A stretch of 5,069 bases of DNA, taken from assembly GCA_937911965.1 (NCBI GenBank), contig CALDPL010000136.1:1-5069 (forward strand), in the 5' to 3' direction. A program made the translations under genes and the position numbers. Below the pieces are notes generated by a model. The model saw only the letters and a list, made by a program, of their open reading frames with translations, was not told the DNA's origin and did no database searches. Of this stretch, positions 1-5,069 are shown piece after piece (within the stretch, counting starts at the first letter, position 1; the number at the start of each line of letters is the position of its first letter). Origin of the DNA: an uncultured Allomuricauda sp. Its GTDB lineage: Bacteria; Bacteroidota; Bacteroidia; Flavobacteriales; Flavobacteriaceae.

Positions 1-234
1 CGGATCACAAAAGGGGAGCGGGAAGTGGGCAAGATACGGGCCGATCTCTTCTTCCGATTGAAACAAGGGGAATTCATCACATTTACGGACGGGAAGGACC
101 GAAGGGTTCGTTTTCCCAGGCCCATGCTCCAAAGGGAGCTCCCCGTTCCAATTTTGGAAGGGGACAGTCCCGAGATAGAGGCCAACTTCCGAAGAATCCA
201 TCTGGAGGTCAGGGCCTTGTTCAAAACCAAGTGA
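1..234 (+). CDS. C-terminal fragment, possible conjugative coupling protein (TraG/VirD4-like)
   Basis: The frame is open from the first base, so this is the 3' end (77 residues, TGA stop) of a gene that begins outside the window. A GTG at 25 could be read as a start, but the codons before it are also coding-like, so a truncated longer gene is more likely. The tail has a basic stretch (KIRADLFFRLKQGEFITF), a proline-rich segment (FPRPMLQRELPVPIL) and an ending PEIEANFRRIHLEVRALF. From memory, Bacteroidetes conjugative coupling ATPases (TraG/MobC/VirD4-like) end in a similar way: a 'keGeFig' strand, then a short helix resembling 'iEaNyrri..ev..l'. No Walker motif is visible because the ATPase core would lie upstream. 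If correct, the protein would deliver relaxase-bound DNA to a type IV secretion channel at the inner membrane. The family call is tentative; the presence of a partial gene is much safer. Confidence 0.5.
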   Translation, partial: RITKGEREVGKIRADLFFRLKQGEFITFTDGKDRRVRFPRPMLQRELPVPILEGDSPEIEANFRRIHLEVRALFKTK

Positions 235-241
235 GCCGATC

Positions 242-266
242 AAAAATGGGTTTTGGAACCCTTTTT
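242..266. terminator. Possible bidirectional intrinsic terminator
   Basis: A short hairpin sits between the convergent left-edge gene and the PH-domain gene. The stem is GGGTT (248-252) with AACCC (257-261), and the loop is TTGG. It is preceded by five A (242-246, then one unpaired T) and followed by five T (262-266), so the A and T flanks can extend the stem and supply a U tract in either direction. It lies 7 bases after the plus-strand stop and about 46 bases after the minus-strand stop. The stem is short, so efficiency is uncertain. Confidence 0.5.
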
Positions 267-312
267 CAAATGAGAAACGAACGAATTCCAACCAAAGGGT
301 ATGGATGGGCCC

Positions 313-783
313 TCATTCGGCAATCTTTATCTTCCCGTTCAATTCCAATATTTTTTCAATGAAGGTTTCATTTGTTTTCGGACTGATGTAGATTTCATTG
401 TAGCGGTCATATTTTACAATCAATCCCTTTCTTGCGGTAGCCGGCCTGAATCCGACCCAAAGGGTTTTACCCTTCACGATTTCAGTTATCCGGTCGACAG
501 CTATCTTTCCCCTAAAGGGTCCACTTCTGTATTTCAGCCCGTGTTCTTTGGACAATTCGTAATCGGTTCCGAAAAACAGCCAAAAGAGCAGTACTACCAC
601 GGCAAAAATCAAAATCATGGCCCAATACCCATCCTTTCCCACATCTCCCATTAGGATTGCGAAAATTGCAATCCCGATCAGAAATGCATTGATCCCGAGA
701 ATCACTGTGCAGAACAACAGGTCTTTTTTACTATCGAATTTCATTCGATGAATTTCGTAAAAATCCTCGTGGTTAAACCTCAT
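313..783 (-). CDS. Small membrane protein with bacterial PH domain (bPH_6 / YyaB-like)
   Basis: This 156-residue protein has two hydrophobic helices, roughly residues 22-45 and 52-71. A soluble domain of about 75 residues follows, beginning FGTDYELSKEHGLKYRSGPF and containing RGKIAVDRITEI and YNEIYISPKTNETFIEKIL. The order of two membrane spans, then 'Y.l...gLkyr.GpfrgkI...rI..I', then 'kY..y.eiyISPk....Fi..L', matches the small YyaB-like proteins of the bPH_6 family. Their biochemical role is unknown; the PH fold would face the cytoplasm if both ends do. The ATG at 783 gives the longest reading. The internal ATG at 744 (MKFDSKKDLLF) resembles the usual N-terminus of this family and may be the true start. 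The upstream RES toxin ends only 31 bases before 783, so co-transcription with the toxin-antitoxin pair is plausible. The domain call is firm, the function open. Confidence 0.85.
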   Translation of the reverse strand: MRFNHEDFYEIHRMKFDSKKDLLFCTVILGINAFLIGIAIFAILMGDVGKDGYWAMILIFAVVVLLFWLFFGTDYELSKEHGLKYRSGPFRGKIAVDRITEIVKGKTLWVGFRPATARKGLIVKYDRYNEIYISPKTNETFIEKILELNGKIKIAE

Positions 784-814
784 CCTTTCAAGAAACCCCC
801 ACTTCTTAAATAAT

Positions 815-1267
815 TCACTTCTTCAATCTCGAATCAAAATAGAACGCCCTATGATCCAAAATCTTTACTTGGTCATAATCGACATGCTCGCAATTCAATA
901 GGATGTTGTTTGCCGTATGGATGATACTGCTGGGAACCCTTAGGGCCAATGTCTCCCCCTTGTCGACCCACTTTTGGCCTATTTCAGAAAGGATGGTCGG
1001 TGCCGGAAATCGGTACCAGTTTGAAGGCAGCTCGTCAACCTTCAATTCAAAAAGGGGACCATCGGGCAATTCCAAGGTCATGATATCCCATTGAGGGGCA
1101 ATCATTGGGGGCAGGTTCACAATGTTCTCAAGCAAGGCCATTTCCCTACTCTCCGAAGTATAGAGTACCGGAGTTCCTTGCCTATTCCAACGACCCGGAT
1201 TAATCGCGGCACCTGTCCCACTGATATCAAGCGCCTTTTTTCTTTTGGCTATTCTGTAAACGATCAT
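815..1267 (-). CDS. RES-domain toxin of a type II toxin-antitoxin system
   Basis: This 150-residue protein is one complete RES domain of usual length. It opens with VYRIAKRKKALDISGTGAA, followed by the signature PGRWNRQGTPVLYTSESREM and ALLENI. The expected active-site residues are Arg26 (GRWN), Tyr36 (LYTS), Glu47 (ALLE) and Ser113 (in VPSSII). Characterised members (MbcT of Mycobacterium tuberculosis, Res of Pseudomonas putida) destroy cellular NAD+, while ParT of Sinorhizobium modifies PRPP synthetase. NAD+ depletion is the best inference here. The gene starts 6 bases after the antitoxin stop, the normal antitoxin-first order for this class. The ATG at 1267 is followed at once by the conserved VYR, so the start is secure. 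One departure: the usual 'E.N.LlNP.H' near the end is ANNILLNCEH here, so the Glu and Pro of that motif are lost, though the four core residues remain. Probably active. Confidence 0.93.
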   Translation of the reverse strand: MIVYRIAKRKKALDISGTGAAINPGRWNRQGTPVLYTSESREMALLENIVNLPPMIAPQWDIMTLELPDGPLFELKVDELPSNWYRFPAPTILSEIGQKWVDKGETLALRVPSSIIHTANNILLNCEHVDYDQVKILDHRAFYFDSRLKK

Positions 1268-1273
1268 CGCGTG

Positions 1274-1741
1274 TCAACTGTAGACCCCATGCTCTATCCT
1301 TCCCAACAGGTCATGAACCTTGGAAATTCCTCCGGGAACATCCAAGAGGTCTAAGGGCTGTATCCCACCCAAGGCTGTATTTGGAAGTTCCAGCCACTTA
1401 AAGAAGTTTTCCTTGCTCTCGAATACCTGGGAACCATATAAAAACAAATCGGTCAATTCGAACAATTGTACGGAATAATTTCTCTCCAGTTTCTTTTCGC
1501 CTTTAACCCACCTATAAATGGTAGGTTCTGAAACACTGAGCAGTTCAGCGGTCCTTCCCCTGGAGATTCCAAAATGATTCCTGAAATTGATGATGATCTG
1601 CGCATCGATCCCCTTCGAGGCAAGGGTTATAAAATCAAAAGGACTCTCAATGCCCGACTTTATATATTTCTTGCCCAGGATACGGGCCAAGGTTTCATAG
1701 TGTTTGGAGATGGTCCTTTTGTTCTCCCCGTCTTTTATCAT
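1274..1741 (-). CDS. Xre/MbcA/ParS-type antitoxin (DUF2384), partner of the RES toxin
   Basis: This 155-residue protein has two parts. An Xre-type helix-turn-helix region (about 53-85) contains the recognition segment AELLSVSEPTIYRWVKGEKK. The C-terminal toxin-binding domain (about 105-155) contains ESKENFFKWLELPNTALGG, then PLDLLDVPGG and the ending GRIEHGVYS. The 'F.S.e.f..WL..pN.aLGG..PldLL.t..G...V...L.riehGvys' pattern is diagnostic of the DUF2384 / antitoxin Xre/MbcA/ParS family. In known complexes the C-terminal tail caps the RES active site, while the DNA-binding part represses the operon. The start at 1741 follows a Bacteroidetes-type promoter by about 18 bases of leader, and the ATG itself lies in one arm of the operator repeat. 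It is the first gene of the operon, with the toxin 6 bases downstream. Nothing suggests damage. Confidence 0.95.
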   Translation of the reverse strand: MIKDGENKRTISKHYETLARILGKKYIKSGIESPFDFITLASKGIDAQIIINFRNHFGISRGRTAELLSVSEPTIYRWVKGEKKLERNYSVQLFELTDLFLYGSQVFESKENFFKWLELPNTALGGIQPLDLLDVPGGISKVHDLLGRIEHGVYS

Positions 1742-1780
1742 TTGATTATATATATTATCATTTGAACAAATATAATCAAA
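1741..1780. promoter_or_regulatory. Operator: perfect 11-bp inverted repeat at the antitoxin promoter
   Basis: The arms TTTGATTATAT (1741-1751) and ATATAATCAAA (1770-1780) are exact reverse complements separated by 18 bases. The far arm overlaps the predicted -7 box (1767-1774), and the near arm touches the antitoxin start codon. Inside the spacer is a smaller repeat, ATTTG-AA-CAAAT (1760-1771), and 1743-1760 is itself a near-palindrome. This geometry suits repression by a dimeric or multimeric helix-turn-helix antitoxin. The repeat is seen directly; binding is inferred. Confidence 0.75.
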
Positions 1781-1796
1781 AATGGTTGAACGTCAA
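1767..1796 (-). promoter_or_regulatory. Bacteroidetes-type promoter for the toxin-antitoxin operon
   Basis: Read on the minus strand there is TTG (1796-1794), a 19-base spacer, then TATATTTG (1774-1767). This matches the Bacteroidetes consensus of a -33 TTTG-like box, 19-21 bases and a -7 TAnnTTTG box. The first base of the -33 box is A rather than T. Transcription would begin near 1760, leaving a leader of about 18 bases before the antitoxin ATG. The same DNA carries the inverted-repeat operator. Confidence 0.7.
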
Positions 1797-1946
1797 TCCA
1801 TTCCTGGATTAAATCATAGAATCTCAGGGCATTCCCAAAAATTGTAGGAAATCAAATTGGAATTGTCTTGCCCATTGGTCTTTGTGCGGATAAGGGTTCT
1901 GCCCCCAAGAGTAGGGATAACAGATTTTCAAAATCCAAAGGATCTA

Positions 1947-2819
1947 TTATTGTTGCACCAAAACAATACAAATGGCATTGGCCACCGCCCGCTCCCCCTG
2001 ATGGTCGAACAATTTGTTGTCACTGGGATGGTTCACCACCCCATGTCCCTTCACCCAGGCCGTGGAAGAACCTCCACCATCGAGGTTCATGGCCTGGGTA
2101 CAGCCCAATGCTTCCATCAATAGGGCAAGCTCCCCCATGCTCATTCCATGGGCCAAGGAATTTCTTCCGTCCACCACTACGGCGATCAATCTGTTGTCCG
2201 CAGTGGTTCCGATTGCGGTACGGGGGTGGCGGTTGGAATTGAAAGGCTCATCTTTTTGGGCAACCAAGAAATTATCCTCGATCAACAAGGGACCGGAGGC
2301 CAATATCGTTGAATACCCTGTTAGGGATTCCCAGCCGGTATCGGGGCGTCCGAGAACGGCCACACTGCCATCCCCATGAATCGAAAAGCCCGCATTTTCC
2401 CTGTAGGCATTGAATCCCTCAACGGTCCTGGAATGGATGCTGTCCCCACTTTTGAGAAAGACCACCGAGCCCCCGGTCTTGGTATTGAAAAAAGAACCGT
2501 TGATCCCCACAGTGGCCCCGGAGTTCCAGGAAAATTCACTGGTCTTGACAAAGCCGGATTCCACATGGGGAACGGACACCCCTATGGTTTCATCGGAGAG
2601 GTCCACCTCAAATACCGTGATGCTCTGTTGGGAATCGAACAAATCCCCAAAATGATGGTATTTCCAGAGCACCTTGCCCTCGATCCGCCGTACTTCCCAA
2701 TCCGCATCGCTTATTTTCTTGGTCTTGACCTCTAAAGTGGACTGTCCCCACACCGGAGCAAGGGCTGCCATTGCAATCAAGAAGTATAATATTTTATGTC
2801 CGTACACCTTGGTTCTCAT
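1947..2819 (-). CDS. Secreted phosphodiester glycosidase family protein (NAGPA domain)
   Basis: This 290-residue protein begins with a signal peptide: basic MRTKVYGHK, hydrophobic core ILYFLIAMAALAPVW, probable cleavage after WG near residue 25. The mature part is one NAGPA domain (Pfam PF09992). Landmarks in order are VGINGSFFN (104-112), RHPRTAIGTT (197-206), AVVVDGR (213-219), MNLDGGGSSTAW (244-255) and GERAVANAICIV (275-286). The family is named after the mammalian enzyme that removes N-acetylglucosamine from phosphodiester-linked glycans, the 'uncovering' enzyme. Bacterial members act on, or are presumed to act on, sugar phosphodiesters outside the cytoplasm; the substrate here is unknown. 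With no lipobox Cys, a periplasmic or secreted protein is expected. The gene stands apart: 107 bases after the AraC gene and 205 before the antitoxin. No promoter with a good -7 box was found. Family call secure, substrate not. Confidence 0.93.
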   Translation of the reverse strand: MRTKVYGHKILYFLIAMAALAPVWGQSTLEVKTKKISDADWEVRRIEGKVLWKYHHFGDLFDSQQSITVFEVDLSDETIGVSVPHVESGFVKTSEFSWNSGATVGINGSFFNTKTGGSVVFLKSGDSIHSRTVEGFNAYRENAGFSIHGDGSVAVLGRPDTGWESLTGYSTILASGPLLIEDNFLVAQKDEPFNSNRHPRTAIGTTADNRLIAVVVDGRNSLAHGMSMGELALLMEALGCTQAMNLDGGGSSTAWVKGHGVVNHPSDNKLFDHQGERAVANAICIVLVQQ

Positions 2820-2877
2820 TTTTGGAAATGAAAATAAGGAATTTTGGCCACTGAAAATCCAAGCCTATGAAGTTTTA

Positions 2878-2915
2878 AGGAAATGATCGATCCTCTTGCA
2901 ACATGCACATTTCCT
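2878..2915. repeat. 8-bp inverted repeat between the AraC and NAGPA genes
   Basis: The arms AGGAAATG (2878-2885) and CATTTCCT (2908-2915) are exact reverse complements 22 bases apart, in the 107-base gap after the AraC stop. A GATCGATC palindrome overlaps the inner edge of the first arm. Read on the minus strand the second arm is followed by TTAAAA rather than a clean T run, so it is a poor terminator. A regulatory site for the NAGPA gene or chance are both possible. Confidence 0.3.
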
Positions 2916-2926
2916 AGGGCCCTTCC

Positions 2927-3847
2927 CTAATTAAAACTTGCCCTAAATTCCAGGGGTGACTGCCTGGTCTTTGCCTTAAAGAGTTTGCTGAAAGATTGGG
3001 GATGCCCAAATCCCAAGGCATAGGCAATCTCACTTACAGAGAGTTCGGTGGTGGACAATTGCTCCTTGGCCCTTTCGATCAGCTTGTTGTGGATGTGCTG
3101 TTGGGTGCTCTCCCCGGTGAGGGATTTCAAGAGGCTTCCCAAGTAATTGGGGGACATGTTCAACTCCTGGGAGAGAAACTCCACCGAAGGCAATCCCTTC
3201 TCAATCAGGTCGCCTTTGAGGTATTCACCCAGGACCTCCTCGAACCGTTCCAAGACCCCATGATTGGAAATCTTCCTGGTAATGAATTGCCGATTGTAAA
3301 ATCGGTCTGCGTAGTTCAAAAGCAATTCGATCTGGGCCAGGATGATACCCTGGCTGAAGCCATCGATATTGGAATGATATTCCTGTTCAATATGTTTTAG
3401 GATTCCCTGGATGGTCACCTCCTCGTTTTCCGAGAGGAACAGGGACTCATGCACGCTATAACCAAAGAATTTATACTTTTTGATCTGCTTGGCCAAAGGA
3501 GTGTTCCACAGAAAATCAGGATGGAACAACAACAGCCATCCCGAAGGACCTTCGCCCGGCCCATATTCCACGGCTTCCATCCCAAAGACCTGCCCCGGGG
3601 CAATAAAGGACAACAGCCCTTCGTCAAAATCGTATTGCTGTTGGCCATAGCGAAACTTGCCCTTGACATCCCGCTTCAGTCCGATGGTATAGAAGTCCTG
3701 AACCCAACCGGTATGGTTCTCGGATGCACTGTGATGGACCTGGGAATAATCCACAAGACTGATCATGGGGTGTTCGGGTTTGGGAAGCCCCCTGAGGCTG
3801 TGGAATTCCTGGATGGTTTTGATGCGTTGTATGTTCCTGGCCGCCAT
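2927..3847 (-). CDS. AraC-family transcriptional regulator
   Basis: This 306-residue regulator has an N-terminal sensing domain and a C-terminal AraC DNA-binding domain. The sensor part includes DFYTIGLKRDVKGKFRYGQQ, YDFDEGLLSFIAPGQVFGM and GWLLLFHPDFLWNTPLAK. A linker helix region (about 150-200) contains EQEYHSNIDGFSQGIILAQ. The first helix-turn-helix is around 220-245 (SVEFLSQELNMSPNYLGSLL). The second is around 269-302 (LSVSEIAYALGFGHPQSFSK, then LFKAKTRQSPLEFR), the hallmark AraC signature. This architecture is very common in Flavobacteriia and Bacteroidia, where such regulators often sit beside an oxidoreductase gene. The gene lies 74 bases downstream of the SDR on the same strand, so the two may share a transcript or the regulator may have its own promoter in the AT-rich leader. 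The effector is unknown; no conserved metal site is apparent. Confidence 0.95.
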   Translation of the reverse strand: MAARNIQRIKTIQEFHSLRGLPKPEHPMISLVDYSQVHHSASENHTGWVQDFYTIGLKRDVKGKFRYGQQQYDFDEGLLSFIAPGQVFGMEAVEYGPGEGPSGWLLLFHPDFLWNTPLAKQIKKYKFFGYSVHESLFLSENEEVTIQGILKHIEQEYHSNIDGFSQGIILAQIELLLNYADRFYNRQFITRKISNHGVLERFEEVLGEYLKGDLIEKGLPSVEFLSQELNMSPNYLGSLLKSLTGESTQQHIHNKLIERAKEQLSTTELSVSEIAYALGFGHPQSFSKLFKAKTRQSPLEFRASFN

Positions 3848-3921
3848 ACCCCAAGGTAATTAATTTTGATGATTTTCTGTTTTCGTTCCGCCCCCATTTT
3901 ATCATCGAGGTCCCGGGGGGA

Positions 3922-4692
3922 CTATAGATGTTGTCCCCCGGATACCTCGATGCGTTGGGCGTTTATCCATTGCCCCTTTTCGGTACATAGGAAAGCGACC
4001 ACCGGTCCTATATCGGTGGGCAAGCCTACCCGACCAAGGGCGGTGTTCTCGGCAATGCTCCTGTTCATCCCATCATTGTCCCGGACCGCTCCCCCATTGA
4101 AATCCGTGGCTATGGCTCCCGGGGCCACGATGTTCACCCGGATCCTTCTTGGACCGAGTTCTTTGGCCTGGTACTTGGTCAAGACCTCTAGGGCACCTTT
4201 GATGGCGGCATAGGCGGCAAAACCCGGTAGGATGATCCGAGTAAGTCCGGTGGAGATGTTGACGATGCCCCCACCATCGTTCATAAGGTCCAGGGCCTTT
4301 TGGGTGAACAGATAACCGGCCATAAAATGGATGTTAATGATTTCGGTTATTTTGGAAACCTCTACCTCCGCTCCATAGGGTGAAAAAAGGCCAATTCCGG
4401 CATTGTTTACCAGGTAATCGAAACGATTACAACCAAAGGTCTCCCTTAGACAGGGCAAAAGCCTTTGCTCCAGAAAATCCGTATAACCCGAATGCTCCGC
4501 CACATCGAGCTGCAAGGCCGCAGCCCTTTGCCCCAAGGTCCGCAATTCGGTCAGGGTGGCCTCGGCCGCTTCCCGGTTGTTGTTATAGGTGATGATGACA
4601 TCCATCCCGTTTTTGGCCAGGTTCAGGGCCATATCCCTACCCAGGCCACGGCTGCCGCCGGTTACAAGTGCAATTTTTTGGTGTTTTTCCAT
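3922..4692 (-). CDS. SDR family oxidoreductase, classical type, with Thr at the catalytic Ser position
   Basis: From the ATG at 4692 this is a 256-residue classical short-chain dehydrogenase/reductase, a normal length. It shows the cofactor glycine motif TGGSRGLG (11-18), NNAG (96-99), the conserved Asn of IIN (120), and Tyr161/Lys165 in YAAIK. PGAIATDF (191-198) and SGGQHL close the fold. Thirteen residues before the Tyr, where the catalytic Ser normally lies, is Thr148 (NISTGLTR). Such enzymes reduce carbonyls or oxidise alcohols with NAD(P)H. An Arg two residues before the end of the glycine motif's basic segment (GSRG) is common in NADPH users, but the preference is not certain. An upstream ATG at 4722 would add MGELCPKTNT; I prefer 4692 because MEKHQKIALVTGG is the usual family N-terminus and it follows an A-rich leader. 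The AraC gene follows 74 bases later. The substrate cannot be deduced. Confidence 0.93.
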   Translation of the reverse strand: MEKHQKIALVTGGSRGLGRDMALNLAKNGMDVIITYNNNREAAEATLTELRTLGQRAAALQLDVAEHSGYTDFLEQRLLPCLRETFGCNRFDYLVNNAGIGLFSPYGAEVEVSKITEIINIHFMAGYLFTQKALDLMNDGGGIVNISTGLTRIILPGFAAYAAIKGALEVLTKYQAKELGPRRIRVNIVAPGAIATDFNGGAVRDNDGMNRSIAENTALGRVGLPTDIGPVVAFLCTEKGQWINAQRIEVSGGQHL

Positions 4693-4727
4693 GGTGTTTG
4701 TTTTTGGACAAAGTTCCCCCATAGCCT

Positions 4728-5069
4728 CTAAGGGAATTTATCCAAATCCACGGATTTTGTATCCAAAATCCAGTTTTCCCTACTAGGGATCCATGGACCC
4801 AGGATTCACCGATCGCCCGGTCTGATAAAGAGCCTTTGATCAAAGGGGAAAGGCCGAGAACCGAAATCAAATCATCGGGAATCTCCAATATGAGGCAGTG
4901 GTAATCCCGTGGCACCCTCCCCCAGGGGAAGCCGCACTGAAAGCTCAGTCAAGGCCTAAGCCCTGGACTGTGAAGTTTGGAGCATATAGGTCCCCTTGTT
5001 GTTCCACCGCTCCCCCGAGCTATGGGAGCCCCTACCGGAGAGGTCGGCAATATATTTTTGCTTACCGAG
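4728..5069 (-). pseudogene. Decayed RES-domain toxin gene (fragmented, runs off the right edge)
   Basis: Reading the minus strand from 5069 gives GKQKYIADLSGRGS, then SGERWNNKGTYMLQTSQSRA, a TAG stop (4958-4956), then ALTELSVRLPLG. This aligns with residues 6-55 of the intact RES toxin in this window (SGTG, PGRWN..GT..LYTSESR.MALLE). After about 4920 the match moves to the next frame (from 4915): VPRDYHCLILEIPDDL, then IGESWVHGSL, the counterpart of the RES middle region. From about 4793 it returns to the first frame: WIPSRENWILDTKSVDLDKF, then TAG (4730-4728), the counterpart of 'VPS....NN.LLN..HVDYD'. Total length falls about 12 codons short between the GRG/GTG motif and VPS, so small deletions occurred. 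The start codon should lie about 15 bases beyond the window. The Arg and Glu of the signature survive; the LYTS Tyr has become Gln. Clearly non-functional. Confidence 0.82.

Noticed and set aside
1923..1935. GATTTT-C-AAAATC palindrome just past the NAGPA stop
   Set aside because: It is all A/T apart from the ends and has no U tract; likely chance in AT-rich spacer DNA.
1868..2735. Several plus-strand open frames opposite the NAGPA gene
   Set aside because: They are shadows of the NAGPA gene on the other strand, with no domain, no coherent start and Pro/Cys/Arg-rich composition.
2996..3859. Plus-strand open frames opposite the AraC gene
   Set aside because: They are antisense shadows of the regulator, and no recognisable protein motif is present.
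3910..3922. Hairpin GTCCC / GGGAC after the SDR stop
   Set aside because: Its loop is only three bases, it has no T tract, and it overlaps the stop codon, so it is not a convincing terminator.
4709..4716. GAACTTTG on the minus strand as a -7 box for the SDR
   Set aside because: It misses the first T of TAnnTTTG and has no TTG at 19-21 bases upstream; the nearest is about 25 bases away.
4693..4722. Upstream ATG start at 4722 for the SDR
   Set aside because: The extra MGELCPKTNT is not typical of the family, and the ATG at 4692 gives the usual N-terminus and follows an A-rich leader.
4637..4915. A 92-codon minus-strand open frame at the right end
   Set aside because: It overlaps the start of the SDR in another frame, and its first 45 residues are explained as the frameshifted middle of the RES pseudogene. 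The rest has no coding character.

Overview
The window looks like chromosomal DNA of a Bacteroidota bacterium, most likely a marine Flavobacteriaceae member. Three things point there: the style of the proteins (above all the AraC-type regulator and the PH-domain membrane protein), the lack of clear Shine-Dalgarno sequences with A-rich leaders before several starts, and a Bacteroidetes-type promoter (TTG, 19 bases, TATATTTG) before the antitoxin gene. This is inference from sequence character; no marker gene is present.

Layout, left to right. Positions 1-234 (+) hold the C-terminal end of a gene that starts outside the window, tentatively a conjugative coupling-protein (TraG/VirD4-like) tail. 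A small hairpin with A and T flanks (242-266) separates it from a minus-strand cluster. That cluster, read right to left, is an Xre/MbcA/ParS-type antitoxin (1741-1274), a RES-domain toxin (1267-815) and a small membrane protein with a bacterial PH domain (783-313). The antitoxin promoter lies inside an 11-bp perfect inverted repeat, a convincing autoregulatory operator. Next come three further minus-strand genes: a secreted phosphodiester glycosidase (NAGPA) family protein (2819-1947), an AraC-family regulator (3847-2927) and an SDR oxidoreductase (4692-3922).

The right edge (5069-4728, minus) has no intact gene but holds the wreck of a second RES-domain toxin. The signature and C-terminal motifs can still be read, but only by crossing in-frame stops, switching frame twice and allowing small deletions. 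An intact RES toxin-antitoxin locus and a decayed RES gene therefore sit about 3.5 kb apart in the same orientation.

How the genes may work together: the antitoxin should neutralise the NAD-consuming RES toxin and repress the operon through the inverted repeat. The PH-domain gene may be co-transcribed with them. The AraC regulator and SDR are tandem neighbours and plausibly form a small regulator-enzyme unit. The secreted NAGPA protein appears to stand alone. I see no rRNA, tRNA, CRISPR array or insertion sequence. No gene-free stretch exceeds about 210 bases; the longest (1742-1946) contains the toxin-antitoxin promoter and operator and otherwise nothing I can identify.
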